54,787 nt of DNA from Tatumella saanichensis (GTDB taxonomy: Bacteria; Pseudomonadota; Gammaproteobacteria; Enterobacterales; Enterobacteriaceae), in NCBI RefSeq assembly GCF_000439375.1, contig NZ_ATMI01000008.1, positions 1 through 54,787 of the forward strand. Direction: 5' to 3'. Position numbers and translations under genes: made by a program. Shown piece after piece: positions 1 through 8,657 of this stretch. Each line of letters starts with the position of its first letter. Position 1 is the stretch's first letter. The notes beneath the pieces are model-generated. The model was given only the letters and a program-made list of their open reading frames with translations. It did not search any database and was not told the origin of the DNA.

Positions 1-726
1 CCCGTCTGGAATAACCCCGCCCGCCTGTAAGCGCTGGTTAGCGTGACTGATGAGGACCGAGTGATCCTTTTCTCCTGCGGTCAGTTGCTCGGCGATCTCG
101 GTCATCACCTGGTATAACAGCGGCGCGCGCTCGCGCTGTTCAGCAGTCAGGTAGCCATTACGGGAACTGAGCGCCAGCTTGTCTATTGCCCGTACCGTCG
201 GTACGCCGATAATCTCTATCGGGTAGCCGAGATCGGCCACCATCCGGCGGATTAGTAGCAACTGCTGATAATCCTTTTCGCCGAAGCAGGCTACATCTGG
301 TTGGATGCGGTTAAACAGTTGACTGACGATCGTCGTCACGCCTCGAAAATGTCCGGGGCGGGCCGCCCCCTCGAGCAATCCGGACAATACCGGAACCTCG
401 ACAAAGGTCTGCTGGCCGGTGCCTTGAGGGAACAGGTCACTGACCTGAGGACAGAATAAGATTTCGGTGGGGCTAGCACGCAACGTCTCGCAATCCTGCT
501 CTAGGGTGCGCGGATAGCGGGCTAAATCATCCTCACGGTCAAACTGCATCGGATTGATAAACACCGACACCACCACCACATCGGCATGCTGACGGGCGAC
601 TTCGGTCAGACGCCGATGGCCTTGATGCAGGTTACCCATGGTCGGAACGAGAGCGATTTTCAGGCCCTGTTGACGTAGACGGCGAAGTTCCTGATGCAAT
701 GTCGCTGAATTTTCAATGATAAGCAT
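1..726 (-). CDS. panC: Pantothenate synthetase, 3' end outside window
   Basis: PanC condenses pantoate and beta-alanine, using ATP, to make pantothenate for coenzyme A; it is cytoplasmic. The frame is open for 242 codons from the ATG at 724-726 to the window edge, so about 40 C-terminal residues of a roughly 283-residue enzyme are missing. Visible family signatures are the HIGH-type motif in [10 protein letters not shown] near residue 30, the GEKDYQQL segment, the PGHFRGV loop and [10 protein letters not shown] (KMSKS-like position). The gene is read leftward, as in E. coli, where panB lies immediately upstream; here the upstream 470 bp contain no panB. Only a weak Shine-Dalgarno (GGATCATC) precedes the start. 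Identity is certain; completeness cannot be judged. Confidence 0.97.
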   Translation of the reverse strand, partial: MLIIENSATLHQELRRLRQQGLKIALVPTMGNLHQGHRRLTEVARQHADVVVVSVFINPMQFDREDDLARYPRTLEQDCETLRASPTEILFCPQVSDLFPQGTGQQTFVEVPVLSGLLEGAARPGHFRGVTTIVSQLFNRIQPDVACFGEKDYQQLLLIRRMVADLGYPIEIIGVPTVRAIDKLALSSRNGYLTAEQRERAPLLYQVMTEIAEQLTAGEKDHSVLISHANQRLQAGGVIPDG

Positions 727-1196
727 AGTGATGATCCTGTGATCTCAGAGACTACGGATAACGGTGTTGTTCATCGGGAAACAGGCGATTCGCTGTCTGT
801 GACTGTGTGGCCAGAGTCTGTTTCCTTCAGGGTGGCTGAAGAGCGGCGGAGAGTCCTCGATTAGTGATCATTACTCGTGCTGGTTGGCGGTATGATCTTC
901 TGTAGCCGGACGGACCTGTGGCAAGCAGTGTACAGGGATGCCCGCCTCGCCCATACATCATAATCATGCCTGTTATCGAGGAGTCGCCCACAGTCGGCAG
1001 TCCTGGTTCTGTAAGTTGATGCCAGAGAACCAAGGCTTTCATCCGTAGAGGCCAGTACCCTAAGCCACCGTGCGGCATTTGCTGATATAGAGTGTGAAGC
1101 GTTGTCGGTGATATCTCACCCTGTTGCCATCCACTTTTGGGAGGTTTGAGTTTACCGTAAGCGGTTCAGCGGTGAAATGCTCACCGCTGAAAATGA
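727..1196. other. Gene-poor gap between folK and panC; panB absent
   Basis: In E. coli panB sits directly upstream of panC, but no reading frame here resembles ketopantoate hydroxymethyltransferase. A minus-strand frame open from about 1171 down to 827 (inner ATG at 1078) has an odd composition, and a second minus-strand frame covers 741-862. Neither shows a Shine-Dalgarno, and I recognise neither protein. They may be parts of one frameshifted, decayed gene or may be chance. The only clear structure is a hairpin just after folK. The panC promoter must lie in this stretch but I cannot place it. Confidence 0.6.
1165..1191 (-). terminator. Hairpin after folK
   Basis: An 11-bp perfect stem (TTCAGCGGTGA with TCACCGCTGAA) encloses a 5-nt loop, 6 nt beyond the folK stop codon. 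On the minus strand it is not followed by a U-run, so it is either a weak terminator or a 3'-end stabilising hairpin for the pcnB-folK transcript. Confidence 0.5.
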
Positions 1197-1676
1197 TCAC
1201 CAGAGAGAAATATCGCGAGTGTCGAGTGTCGATAACAGCGCCGTGAGGGTACGTCCATCAGGGAAATGGCAGTCAGGGGCAATTTCGTTAAGCGGTAACA
1301 ACATGAATGCACGGCGATGCATATCGTAATGTGGGACGGTCAGACGGTCAGTCTGTATTGAGTGCTGACCAAACAGTAAAATATCTAGATCCAGGGTACG
1401 TGGGCCCCAGCGCTCATCTTTACGCACCCGGCCCTGTTGTTGCTCAATACGCTGAGTCTGATCGAGCAGTTGCTCCGGCGTCAGTTCAGTATCTAGGGCG
1501 ACCACGGCATTTAGGTAATCAGGCTGGTTAGGCGGCCCATAGGGCGGGGTCCGGTAGAAGGACGATGTGGCGATCCGCTGACTGCGCGGGATCGCCTCCA
1601 GCGCAGTCAGTGCGGCTTGCACCTGTTGTAAGGGGTCCGCTAGGTTACTGCCTAGCGCGATATATACCCGCTCCAT
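1197..1676 (-). CDS. folK: Hydroxymethyldihydropterin pyrophosphokinase (HPPK)
   Basis: FolK transfers pyrophosphate from ATP to 6-hydroxymethyl-7,8-dihydropterin, the step before dihydropteroate synthase in folate synthesis. The 159-residue protein has the E. coli length. It opens with VYIALGSNLADP, and carries SSFYRTPPYGP (pterin loop), QGRVRKDERWGPRTLDLDILLFG (catalytic loop and the Mg-binding DLDI Asp pair) and LTVPHYDMHRRAFML. The start codon lies 2 bp after the pcnB stop, so the two genes are almost certainly co-transcribed and translationally coupled, as in E. coli. Nothing in the protein looks damaged. Confidence 0.98.
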   Translation of the reverse strand: MERVYIALGSNLADPLQQVQAALTALEAIPRSQRIATSSFYRTPPYGPPNQPDYLNAVVALDTELTPEQLLDQTQRIEQQQGRVRKDERWGPRTLDLDILLFGQHSIQTDRLTVPHYDMHRRAFMLLPLNEIAPDCHFPDGRTLTALLSTLDTRDISLW

Positions 1677-1678
1677 GG

Positions 1679-3094
1679 TTAGCTCTTCCCAGCCACCGAC
1701 GGCTGACGGCGGCGGGAGCGGTTATGGCGTCGGCGCTGTTGCGGATCACTGCCAAGGCTTTTGATCATCGCCGCCTGACGTGGCGGAATGGCAGACTGGA
1801 ACTCACCCCACCATTGGCCGAGGCGTTCCAATTCTTGGCTACCTTCGACACTGGCCCTCAACAGCAAGAGATCATAAGCTGCACGGAATTTTGGGTGCTC
1901 CATCAGTTTCCACGCACGTTTACCATGGCGGCGTGGCAGACGCAGTTGCAGTGACCAGATATCTCGGATAAGGCTGGTGATACGTTTCGGGATAGCAATC
2001 GCTCGGCAAGCTTCATCTAGGGTATCGTTCATGGCCAGCGCAAAGGCTTCATACCAAGGCAGTCCACTTTCCTGGGCAATCTGCTGAGCGCGCTCAGACT
2101 GCGGGTACCACAGCATGGCCGCAAACAGGAAGGCCGGATTGACGCGCATATCATTTTGCAGGCGCTGATCGGTATTTTTCAGTACCTGAACAATCATCCG
2201 CTCCATGGCACTGTCTTCCTGTACCGTCATATACTGAGTGATGGTCGGGAACAGCGGCTGGAATAACTGATACTGCTTCAGCAGGGCATAGGTTTGTTCG
2301 CCATGACCGGCCTGCAGCAGTTTCAGGGATTCTTCAAATAAACGGGCGGAGGGCACATCGTTAAGTAGGCTAGCCAGACGCGGGATCGGTTCGGCAGTGT
2401 CTGCATCGATGGTCATATTCAGTTTGGCGGCAAAGCGCACCACCCGCAGCATGCGTACCGGATCTTCGCGATAGCGGGTTTCAGGATCACCGATCAAGCG
2501 GATGACACCTTGCTGTAGGTCCTGTAGGCCACCGACATAATCACGGACGGTGAAGTCCGCCACGCTGTAGTAAAGGCTATTAATAGTGAGGTCACGTCGC
2601 TGGGCATCGTCTTCGATAGAACCGAAGATATTGTCCCGCAACAGCATGCCATTATGACCCCGTTGCGACTGATTGCGATCCTGTTCCTCTGCGGGCTGTT
2701 CGGTTTCCGCAGCATGATGCCCTCGGAAAGTCGCCACTTCGATCACTTCAGGACCGAACATTACATGTGCCAGACGGAAACGACGGCCCACCAGACGACA
2801 GTTACGGAACAGTTTACGCATCTGCTCCGGCGTGGCATTGGTGGTAATATCGAAATCTTTCGGTTTTTTACCCAGCAAAAGATCACGGACACCCCCGCCG
2901 ACAAGGTAAGCTTCGAAGCCTGCTTTGTTCAGCCGGTACAGTACTTTCAGCGCGTTCTCGCTAATGTCTTTGCGGGAGATATTATGTTGATCACGCGGAA
3001 TGATCGTCATCAGATTCTGGTCTTTTGCCTCTGCGGGGGACTCTTCATCACGGAGAAGAACTTTCCGGCAGAAATTCGCTACTCGGGTAAAAAT
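1679..3094 (-). CDS. pcnB: Poly(A) polymerase I, probable AUU start
   Basis: PcnB adds poly(A) tails to RNA 3' ends, promoting decay by the degradosome and PNPase; it controls antisense RNAs such as plasmid RNA I. The nucleotidyltransferase core shows [24 protein letters not shown] (G-rich loop and DxD metal site), [11 protein letters not shown] and RREDP-type [13 protein letters not shown], followed by a basic Arg-rich C-terminal tail. I place the start at an ATT codon at 3092-3094, preceding [11 protein letters not shown], because a GAGGTG Shine-Dalgarno sits 4 nt upstream. E. coli pcnB is known to start with AUU at the same protein position. An upstream in-frame ATG at 3113-3115 would give 478 residues but has no Shine-Dalgarno. 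The 471-residue product is complete. Cotranscribed with folK. Confidence 0.95.
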   Translation of the reverse strand: MFTRVANFCRKVLLRDEESPAEAKDQNLMTIIPRDQHNISRKDISENALKVLYRLNKAGFEAYLVGGGVRDLLLGKKPKDFDITTNATPEQMRKLFRNCRLVGRRFRLAHVMFGPEVIEVATFRGHHAAETEQPAEEQDRNQSQRGHNGMLLRDNIFGSIEDDAQRRDLTINSLYYSVADFTVRDYVGGLQDLQQGVIRLIGDPETRYREDPVRMLRVVRFAAKLNMTIDADTAEPIPRLASLLNDVPSARLFEESLKLLQAGHGEQTYALLKQYQLFQPLFPTITQYMTVQEDSAMERMIVQVLKNTDQRLQNDMRVNPAFLFAAMLWYPQSERAQQIAQESGLPWYEAFALAMNDTLDEACRAIAIPKRITSLIRDIWSLQLRLPRRHGKRAWKLMEHPKFRAAYDLLLLRASVEGSQELERLGQWWGEFQSAIPPRQAAMIKSLGSDPQQRRRHNRSRRRQPSVAGKS

Positions 3095-3142
3095 AGTACA
3101 CCTCGACAGTGTCATTAATTAAGTTGGTGCTCAAATCAGCGG

Positions 3143-4066
3143 CTAATCATAGCCTGTTGTGAGCAATTTGAGAATGCTGTTAGAGGACTCGTCGGAGATT
3201 AACGTGTCATTTACGGGGATTTTATCCCTATCCCATCCCGAAACCGCCTTGGCGAGCAGCCGCTGTGTGGTCAAATCCTGCCAGTCAGCCGGTAATGTTT
3301 GGCCGAGCACCGCCAGCGCACGGACCAGCAATGGCCGGGGATCACCTTGCGGTAGCGGTGGAGCGTGGTTTTGCTTGGATAACTTATTGCCGTCTGGCGT
3401 GATCACCAACGGCAGGTGCAGATACTCTGGCACCGGCCAGCCTAACTGCTGATAGAGGCTGATCTGTCGGACGGTGGGTTCGATTAAATCTGCGCCGCGA
3501 ACAATCTGATTCACGCCCTGATAATGATCATCAACCACCACGGCCAGGTTATAGGCAAATAAACCGTCACGGCGATGAATAATAAAGTCTTCGGCAGCAA
3601 GTCGCGGATCGGCGTGGATGGCGCCACGGATCTGGTCGCTGAAGGCGTATACCGGTTGCCGCTGACAGAAACGGACGGCGGCATTGCTGGCCGATAAGGC
3701 TAACTGCCGGCAGTGTCTGTCATAATAGCCGCCATTTGCGCGGATACGCCGCCGGGAGCAGTGGCAGTAATAGCTCTGTTGACCGGTTCGTAGCTGGTTA
3801 AGAATGTCCAGATAGGCATCGCTACGCTGTGACTGCCACAAAACATCACCGTCCCAGTGCAGGCCGTAGTGTTCAAGCTGAAACAGAATAGTATCGGCAG
3901 CGCCAGGAATTTCCCGTGGAGGATCGATATCTTCGATACGTACCCACCAGTGGCCCTGTCGGGAACGGGCATCCAAATAGCTGCCAAGTGCGGCGACCAG
4001 TGATCCAAAGTGCAGTGCACCTGACGGGGAAGGGGCGAAACGGCCGATATAGGGTTTATCTGACAT
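3143..4066 (-). CDS. gluQ: Glutamyl-Q tRNA(Asp) synthetase
   Basis: GluQ-RS is a truncated GluRS paralogue that activates glutamate without tRNA and attaches it to queuosine at position 34 of tRNA(Asp). The 307-residue protein has the class I HIGH-like motif in [15 protein letters not shown], the zinc-site cysteines in YYCHCSRRR with YYDRHC, the [10 protein letters not shown] substrate motif and KLSKQNHA (KMSKS equivalent). It lacks the GluRS anticodon domain, as expected. It lies 66 bp downstream of dksA, separated by a strong hairpin, matching the dksA-gluQ arrangement of enteric bacteria. No clear Shine-Dalgarno precedes the ATG; the hairpin lies close upstream and may limit expression. 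Confidence 0.97.
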   Translation of the reverse strand: MSDKPYIGRFAPSPSGALHFGSLVAALGSYLDARSRQGHWWVRIEDIDPPREIPGAADTILFQLEHYGLHWDGDVLWQSQRSDAYLDILNQLRTGQQSYYCHCSRRRIRANGGYYDRHCRQLALSASNAAVRFCQRQPVYAFSDQIRGAIHADPRLAAEDFIIHRRDGLFAYNLAVVVDDHYQGVNQIVRGADLIEPTVRQISLYQQLGWPVPEYLHLPLVITPDGNKLSKQNHAPPLPQGDPRPLLVRALAVLGQTLPADWQDLTTQRLLAKAVSGWDRDKIPVNDTLISDESSNSILKLLTTGYD

Positions 4067-4081
4067 AGCGGTGGCAAATGA

Positions 4082-4115
4082 CCGTACAACAACTGCGCGG
4101 GACAGTGTTGTACGG
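4082..4115 (-). terminator. Attenuator-like hairpin between dksA and gluQ
   Basis: A perfect 9-bp stem (CCGTACAAC with GTTGTACGG, extendable by one A-T pair) encloses a loop of about 14 nt between the dksA stop and the gluQ start. It lacks a long U-tract. In Shigella and E. coli, gluQ expression depends on read-through of a terminator at this place, so this is probably its equivalent. Confidence 0.55.
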
Positions 4116-4132
4116 CATCGTCAGAGGAGGGG

Positions 4133-4588
4133 TTAGCCAGCCATCTGCTTTTCGCGGATTTCAGCCAGTGTCTTACAGTCGATGCAAAGATCAGCTGTTG
4201 GACGGGCTTCAAGGCGACGGATCCCGATTTCAACACCGCAGGATTCGCAGTATCCGAAATCGTCATCTTCGACTTTCTTCAGCGTTTTTTCGATTTTCTT
4301 GATCAGCTTGCGTTCGCGGTCACGGTTACGCAATTCCAGACTGAACTCTTCTTCCTGAGCAGCTCTGTCAACTGGATCGGGGAAGTTTGCCGCTTCGTCC
4401 TGCATATGTGTGACAGTACGGTCGACTTCATCCCTGAGTTGATTACGCCAGGCTTCAAGAATCTTTCTGAAGTGAGTCAGCTGGGCTTCGTTCATGTACT
4501 CTTCGCCCGGTTTCCCTTGATATGGCTCCACCCCAGCGATGGCGAGGATACTCAGGGACGATGTTTTACGGTTTTGCCCTTCTTGCAT
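4133..4588 (-). CDS. dksA: RNA polymerase-binding transcription factor DksA
   Basis: DksA binds the RNA polymerase secondary channel and, with ppGpp, represses rRNA promoters and activates amino-acid operons. The 151-residue product starting [14 protein letters not shown] has the E. coli length and is nearly identical to it. The coiled-coil tip carries the acidic [12 protein letters not shown] segment, and the C-terminal zinc finger is CESCG with CIDCK. I chose the ATG at 4586-4588, with AGGAG 7 nt upstream, over an ATG 7 codons earlier that would add residues absent from the family. Its regulatory target, an rRNA P1 promoter, also appears at the right end of the window. Confidence 0.99.
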   Translation of the reverse strand: MQEGQNRKTSSLSILAIAGVEPYQGKPGEEYMNEAQLTHFRKILEAWRNQLRDEVDRTVTHMQDEAANFPDPVDRAAQEEEFSLELRNRDRERKLIKKIEKTLKKVEDDDFGYCESCGVEIGIRRLEARPTADLCIDCKTLAEIREKQMAG

Positions 4589-4682
4589 GCTGTTTCTCCT
4601 GGATAACACGCACTATCGATTCCCGTGAGGGAAAAAAACAGGCCGCTATAAATAGCAGAAGCTATCTCTGTTGGCAATTACT

Positions 4683-4711
4683 GATATTGTGACTTGTTGA
4701 CTGCTTGTCAA
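4683..4711 (-). promoter_or_regulatory. Putative sigma-70 promoter of dksA
   Basis: On the minus strand a consensus -35 TTGACA (4706-4711) is followed after 17 nt by AATATC (4683-4688), about 95 nt before the dksA ATG. The -10 match is poor, so the assignment rests on the perfect -35 element and the spacing. Confidence 0.4.
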
Positions 4712-4766
4712 TAAATTTGATACCAAAACGCAGAATTATCTTTGCAATACACATGATTGCAGTCAT

Positions 4767-5471
4767 TTACTGACCGAAGGCGGCAGAATATTCTATTTTC
4801 ATCGCATCCGCAGCCAAGGAAGCTTTATAGACTATAATCTCCACCCCGGCGACCCTAGCTTGATCAAGAAGTGCTGCATACTGCGGATCAATGTGTCGGG
4901 CGACGTTTATTTGTTCGATTCCACTGTGTAAAACGGCAAAAAACAGCACGGCCCGCCGCCCACTGGCGGCAATCGCCATTAATTCACGTAAATGCTTCTG
5001 ACCGCGAACGGTGACGGCATCGGGAAAGAAGCCCTCGCCATTGTGCAGTAGGGTGACTGATTTCACCTCAACATAACAATCCGGCAGTCCCGGTTCTGTG
5101 AGCAGGAAATCAATCCGGCTGTTTTCGCTACCATATTTCACTTCTGTACGCAGAGTACGGTAGGCAGCCAGCGGCCGGATAATACCGGCGGTTAACGCTT
5201 CCTGCACCAAGGTATTGGCCCGTAAAGTGTTTACACAAATCCAGTCGCCGGTAGCGGTTTCTGTCAGTTCCCAGCTGTGCGGGTATTTACGGGTTTTACT
5301 GTCGGAGGTGGAATACCAGACGGTATCACCCGGGGTCGCACAGCCAGTCATGGCGCCGGTGTTAGCGCAATGCAGGGTTATCTCACGGCCATCCGGCAGC
5401 CTGACATCGGCGAGGAAACGTTTATAACGCTTAATTAAGGTGGCGGGTTGCAGCGGTGGGCTGAACTGCAT
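4767..5471 (-). CDS. sfsA: Sugar fermentation stimulation protein SfsA
   Basis: SfsA is a conserved DNA-binding and nuclease-fold protein whose overproduction stimulates maltose metabolism in E. coli; its physiological job is unsettled. The 234-residue length equals that of E. coli. Family features are the N-terminal OB-like part ([12 protein letters not shown] and HCANTGAM) and a nuclease-like core with [15 protein letters not shown] and [17 protein letters not shown], which carry the conserved Asp, Glu and Lys positions. The start codon lies 2 bp after the thpR stop, so the two form one leftward unit. It probably reads towards dksA, which has its own promoter. Confidence 0.96.
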   Translation of the reverse strand: MQFSPPLQPATLIKRYKRFLADVRLPDGREITLHCANTGAMTGCATPGDTVWYSTSDSKTRKYPHSWELTETATGDWICVNTLRANTLVQEALTAGIIRPLAAYRTLRTEVKYGSENSRIDFLLTEPGLPDCYVEVKSVTLLHNGEGFFPDAVTVRGQKHLRELMAIAASGRRAVLFFAVLHSGIEQINVARHIDPQYAALLDQARVAGVEIIVYKASLAADAMKIEYSAAFGQ

Positions 5472-5473
5472 GA

Positions 5474-6019
5474 TTATTCCTCATCGGGCGGTAATTCGTT
5501 AATTAACGGAAAGGTGGCGATAGCGTGCGGGCGCTTGCGGTTCGCTCCGCCGCCACACATTAGCGAAAATTCACTGATGCGGGTTTGCCACTGAAAGCCG
5601 GCCGGTGGCAGCGTCACCGCACGGTAAGCCTGGTGGATCAGCCGTACATGGGGATGAAACGGCCTAGCGGGTTGCGGACAACCGAGCCTGGCGGCCTGAG
5701 AGCGCAACAGAGCGGCCAGTTGGAGGACGCCGGTCGGGGCCGGACGACAGCCAAGCCACAGGTATCCCGAAGCTGGCCAGTGGCCGGCATCATTTAATGT
5801 TAAGGTAAAGGCGGGCTGACGGATACGGGATGCCTGGTGTTGCAGACGTTGGCAGGTTGCCTCACTGATCTCCCCCAGCCAGGCGAGGGTGATGTTCATC
5901 CCAGCGGACGGTATAGGCTTGCCATAATCTGCAGGAAAATGCTCTGCCCGCCAGTGAACCAGCTGCCGTTGTAATCTGGGCGGCAGGTTAAGCGCAAAAT
6001 AGAAATAGGGTCCTGCCAT
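5474..6019 (-). CDS. thpR: RNA 2',3'-cyclic phosphodiesterase family, catalytic motif altered
   Basis: ThpR (formerly LigT) belongs to the 2H phosphoesterases, which hydrolyse RNA 2',3'-cyclic phosphates using two HxT/Sx motifs. The 181-residue protein aligns along its length with E. coli Thp[44 protein letters not shown] and RPFHPHVRL. The first motif reads NITL where E. coli has HLTL, so the first catalytic His is Asn (codon AAC). The second reads HVRL instead of HITL, losing the Thr. The C-terminal segment is also atypical. The frame is intact, so this is either an inactive relic or a protein kept for RNA binding. It is coupled to sfsA and divergent from hrpB. Confidence 0.85.
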   Translation of the reverse strand: MAGPYFYFALNLPPRLQRQLVHWRAEHFPADYGKPIPSAGMNITLAWLGEISEATCQRLQHQASRIRQPAFTLTLNDAGHWPASGYLWLGCRPAPTGVLQLAALLRSQAARLGCPQPARPFHPHVRLIHQAYRAVTLPPAGFQWQTRISEFSLMCGGGANRKRPHAIATFPLINELPPDEE

Positions 6020-6117
6020 GGTCAGCCCCGCAGGATACCTGCCGACAGTGGCGTGAGGACAGGTCGGTTGAGTGTTATCATGGCGATTATCTTAACACAG
6101 CTTGTGCGGAGTTTTCT

Positions 6118-8562
6118 TTGCAGTCCTTACCGATCACTGAAGTGCTTGATGATCTCTTTGCAGCGCTGGAGCGTGCTGCACAGGTATTACTGATCGCCCC
6201 GCCGGGTGCCGGTAAATCGACCGGCTTACCGCTGCATTTACTGCAACGCCTTGCCCCAGGGCAGCGGCTCATTATGTTGGAGCCGAGGCGTCTCGCTGCA
6301 CGTAATGTGGCGAAACGGCTGGCAGAATCGCTCGGGGAGACACCTGGTCAAACGGTAGGCTACCGAATGCGTGGTGAAAACCGCTGCAGTGCCACAACAC
6401 GATTGGAAGTGGTCACTGAGGGCGTACTCACGCGTATGTTGCAACAGGACCCGGAGCTTAGCGGGGTATCACTGGTGATCCTCGATGAGTTTCATGAGCG
6501 CAGTGTGCAGGCGGATCTGGCGTTAGCCTTATTACTCGATGTTCAACAGGGACTGCGTGAAGACCTGAAAATTGTGGTGATGTCAGCCACCCTCGATGAT
6601 CAGCGATTATCCACACTACTGCCGAGTGCCCCAGTGATTTGTTCACAGGGACGCAGCTTCCCGGTTGAACGGCGCTATCTGTCCTTGAGCTCCCGTTTGC
6701 CCTATCCGGCGGCGGTGGCGCGGGAAGTCCTGCAAATCTTGAAACAGCAGAGCGGCTCAATGCTGGTGTTTCTGCCTGGAGAGAGAGAAATCCTAGCGGT
6801 CAAAGAAGCTCTGGCTACGCATGTCGATGCAGACTGTGATTTGTTTCCTTTATATGGTGCGATGAGTCTCGCTGCTCAGCAGCAGGCGATTGCCCCAGCA
6901 GAGGTCGGGCGCAGGAAAGTGGTACTGGCGACTAACCTCGCAGAAACCAGTCTGACCATCGACGGTATTACCTTGGTCGTGGATGGTGGGCTGGAACGCA
7001 CCGTTCGTTTTGATGTGAAAAGCGGGCTGAGTGTATTGCAGACGCAGCGTATCAGCCAAGCCTCTATGATTCAGCGTGCCGGGCGCGCTGGGCGTCTATC
7101 CCCCGGGATCTGCTGGCATTTGTTAAGCCAAGAGCAGGCGGAGCGTGCCGCAACTGTCAGTGAGCCGGAGATCCTGCAAAGTGACCTATCAGCACTGATG
7201 TTGGAGGTGCTGTGCTGGGGATGTTCAGATATTACCCAATTGCAGTGGTTGGACTGCCCCCCAGCGCGGCAGCGTAACGCGGCACTAAGCTTGCTGCGCC
7301 AACTGGGGGCATTGGATGAGCGTCAGCAACTGACTCCCGGCGGGCGGCGCATGGCTGCCAGCGGGACGGCGCCGCGTCTGGCAGCAGTACTCTGTGCCGC
7401 CGGTGAAGACCCACGGGCGATGGCGACCGCTTGCCTGCTAGTAGCCATCCTCGAAGAGCCACCACGTCAGGGTTCAGAAGATCTGCTGACCTTGTTTCTA
7501 CGGCCACAGCCGCAGTGGCTGACCCGAGCAAAAGCGCTGCAACAGAAAATGGGTGAGGGGCGCGGCCAGGCTGATGAGCGTTTAGTTCCCAGCTTATTGA
7601 TGGCAGGCTTCTCAGACCAACTGGCCCAGCAACGGGGACAGAGTAGTCGCTTTTTGCTGGCGAGAGGCAGTGGGGCTAGCCTGGGAGAAGGTTCCTCTCT
7701 AAGCCGTAACGCGTGGCTGATAGCCTTGCAGCTGTCGCTGAGCGCGCAACACAGTGAAGCCAGGATCAGGCTGGCATTTGCGGTGGATATTGGGCAGTTA
7801 ATTCGAGATTGCCCGCAGTGGGTGGAAGAACGGGACGATGTCGCCTGGGATGAAGAGAAAGGCATTCTGCGGGTACGCCGTCAGCAGGCGATCGGTGCTT
7901 TGATCCTCAGTTCTCGGCCGGGGGCTCGTCCGAAACCGGAAGTGCTACACCAAGCGATGCTGCGATGGATACGGGAAAAAGGGTTGACGGTGCTGCCGTG
8001 GTCAGAGGCTGCGCAGCAGTTGCGTGAGCGGCTGGCTTGTGCCAGTGAGTGGCTACCCGATGAAGACTGGCCAGAGGTCAGTGATGAGGCCTTACTGGAA
8101 AACGTAGAGCAATGGTTATTACCCGAAATGGCGACGGTCAGTGATGCGCGTTCTTTTAACGCTATTAATATTTCCTCAGCTTTATTACATTTGATCACAT
8201 GGTCACAACGCCAGCGACTGGATAGTGAGCTACCAACTCATTACACTGTGCCGACAGGCAGCCGGTTGCCGATACGCTATACTATCGGGCAGTCACCGGT
8301 ACTGGCGGTACGCATCCAGGAGATGTACGGAGAAGCGGCTACGCCAGTGATTGCCGCGGGCAGAGTGCCAGTGGTGCTTGAACTGCTGTCACCGGCCATG
8401 CGCTCGTTGCAGATCACCCGCGATCTGGCGGGGTTCTGGCAGGGAGCCTGGCGCGATGTGCAGAAGGAAATGAAAGGCCGTTACCCTAAACACCTGTGGC
8501 CGGATGATCCGGCGACAGCGATGCCGACGCGACGAAGTAAGAAATTTTCCTCCGGACAGTGA
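6118..8562 (+). CDS. hrpB: ATP-dependent RNA helicase HrpB
   Basis: HrpB is a DEAH-type helicase of unsettled role; in several gammaproteobacteria the paralogue HrpA acts on mRNA and HrpB is dispensable. The 814-residue protein (E. coli about 809) contains APPGAGKST (Walker A), LEPRRLAARNVA (Ia), ILDEFHERS (DEFH box), VMSATLDD (III), NLAETSLTI (V) and QRAGRAGR (VI), then the HA2/OB region and the HrpB C-terminal domain ending TVPTGSRLPIRY, KGRYPKHLWPDDP. The start is TTG at 6118-6120, with GGAG 6 nt upstream and no in-frame ATG that fits the family. It diverges from thpR, leaving about 98 bp for both promoters. Confidence 0.96.
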   Translation: MQSLPITEVLDDLFAALERAAQVLLIAPPGAGKSTGLPLHLLQRLAPGQRLIMLEPRRLAARNVAKRLAESLGETPGQTVGYRMRGENRCSATTRLEVVTEGVLTRMLQQDPELSGVSLVILDEFHERSVQADLALALLLDVQQGLREDLKIVVMSATLDDQRLSTLLPSAPVICSQGRSFPVERRYLSLSSRLPYPAAVAREVLQILKQQSGSMLVFLPGEREILAVKEALATHVDADCDLFPLYGAMSLAAQQQAIAPAEVGRRKVVLATNLAETSLTIDGITLVVDGGLERTVRFDVKSGLSVLQTQRISQASMIQRAGRAGRLSPGICWHLLSQEQAERAATVSEPEILQSDLSALMLEVLCWGCSDITQLQWLDCPPARQRNAALSLLRQLGALDERQQLTPGGRRMAASGTAPRLAAVLCAAGEDPRAMATACLLVAILEEPPRQGSEDLLTLFLRPQPQWLTRAKALQQKMGEGRGQADERLVPSLLMAGFSDQLAQQRGQSSRFLLARGSGASLGEGSSLSRNAWLIALQLSLSAQHSEARIRLAFAVDIGQLIRDCPQWVEERDDVAWDEEKGILRVRRQQAIGALILSSRPGARPKPEVLHQAMLRWIREKGLTVLPWSEAAQQLRERLACASEWLPDEDWPEVSDEALLENVEQWLLPEMATVSDARSFNAINISSALLHLITWSQRQRLDSELPTHYTVPTGSRLPIRYTIGQSPVLAVRIQEMYGEAATPVIAAGRVPVVLELLSPAMRSLQITRDLAGFWQGAWRDVQKEMKGRYPKHLWPDDPATAMPTRRSKKFSSGQ

Positions 8563-8657
8563 CGGACAGCGCTCTTTCAGAGGGTTCCGGCATCTTATGA
8601 CCGGGGGCGGGATTAAAGTAACGCGCACGCTAAGGCTGTGCCTGGAGAATAACATTC

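Noticed and set aside
727-1196. panB pseudogene in the folK-panC gap
   Set aside because: I compared all minus-strand frames by eye with known PanB motifs (VGDSLGM, GHLGLTPQS, IGIGAG) and found none, so I do not call it a panB remnant.
2654-3118. 154-codon frame on the plus strand
   Set aside because: Fully antisense to pcnB, which has clear domains; a shadow of its codon pattern.
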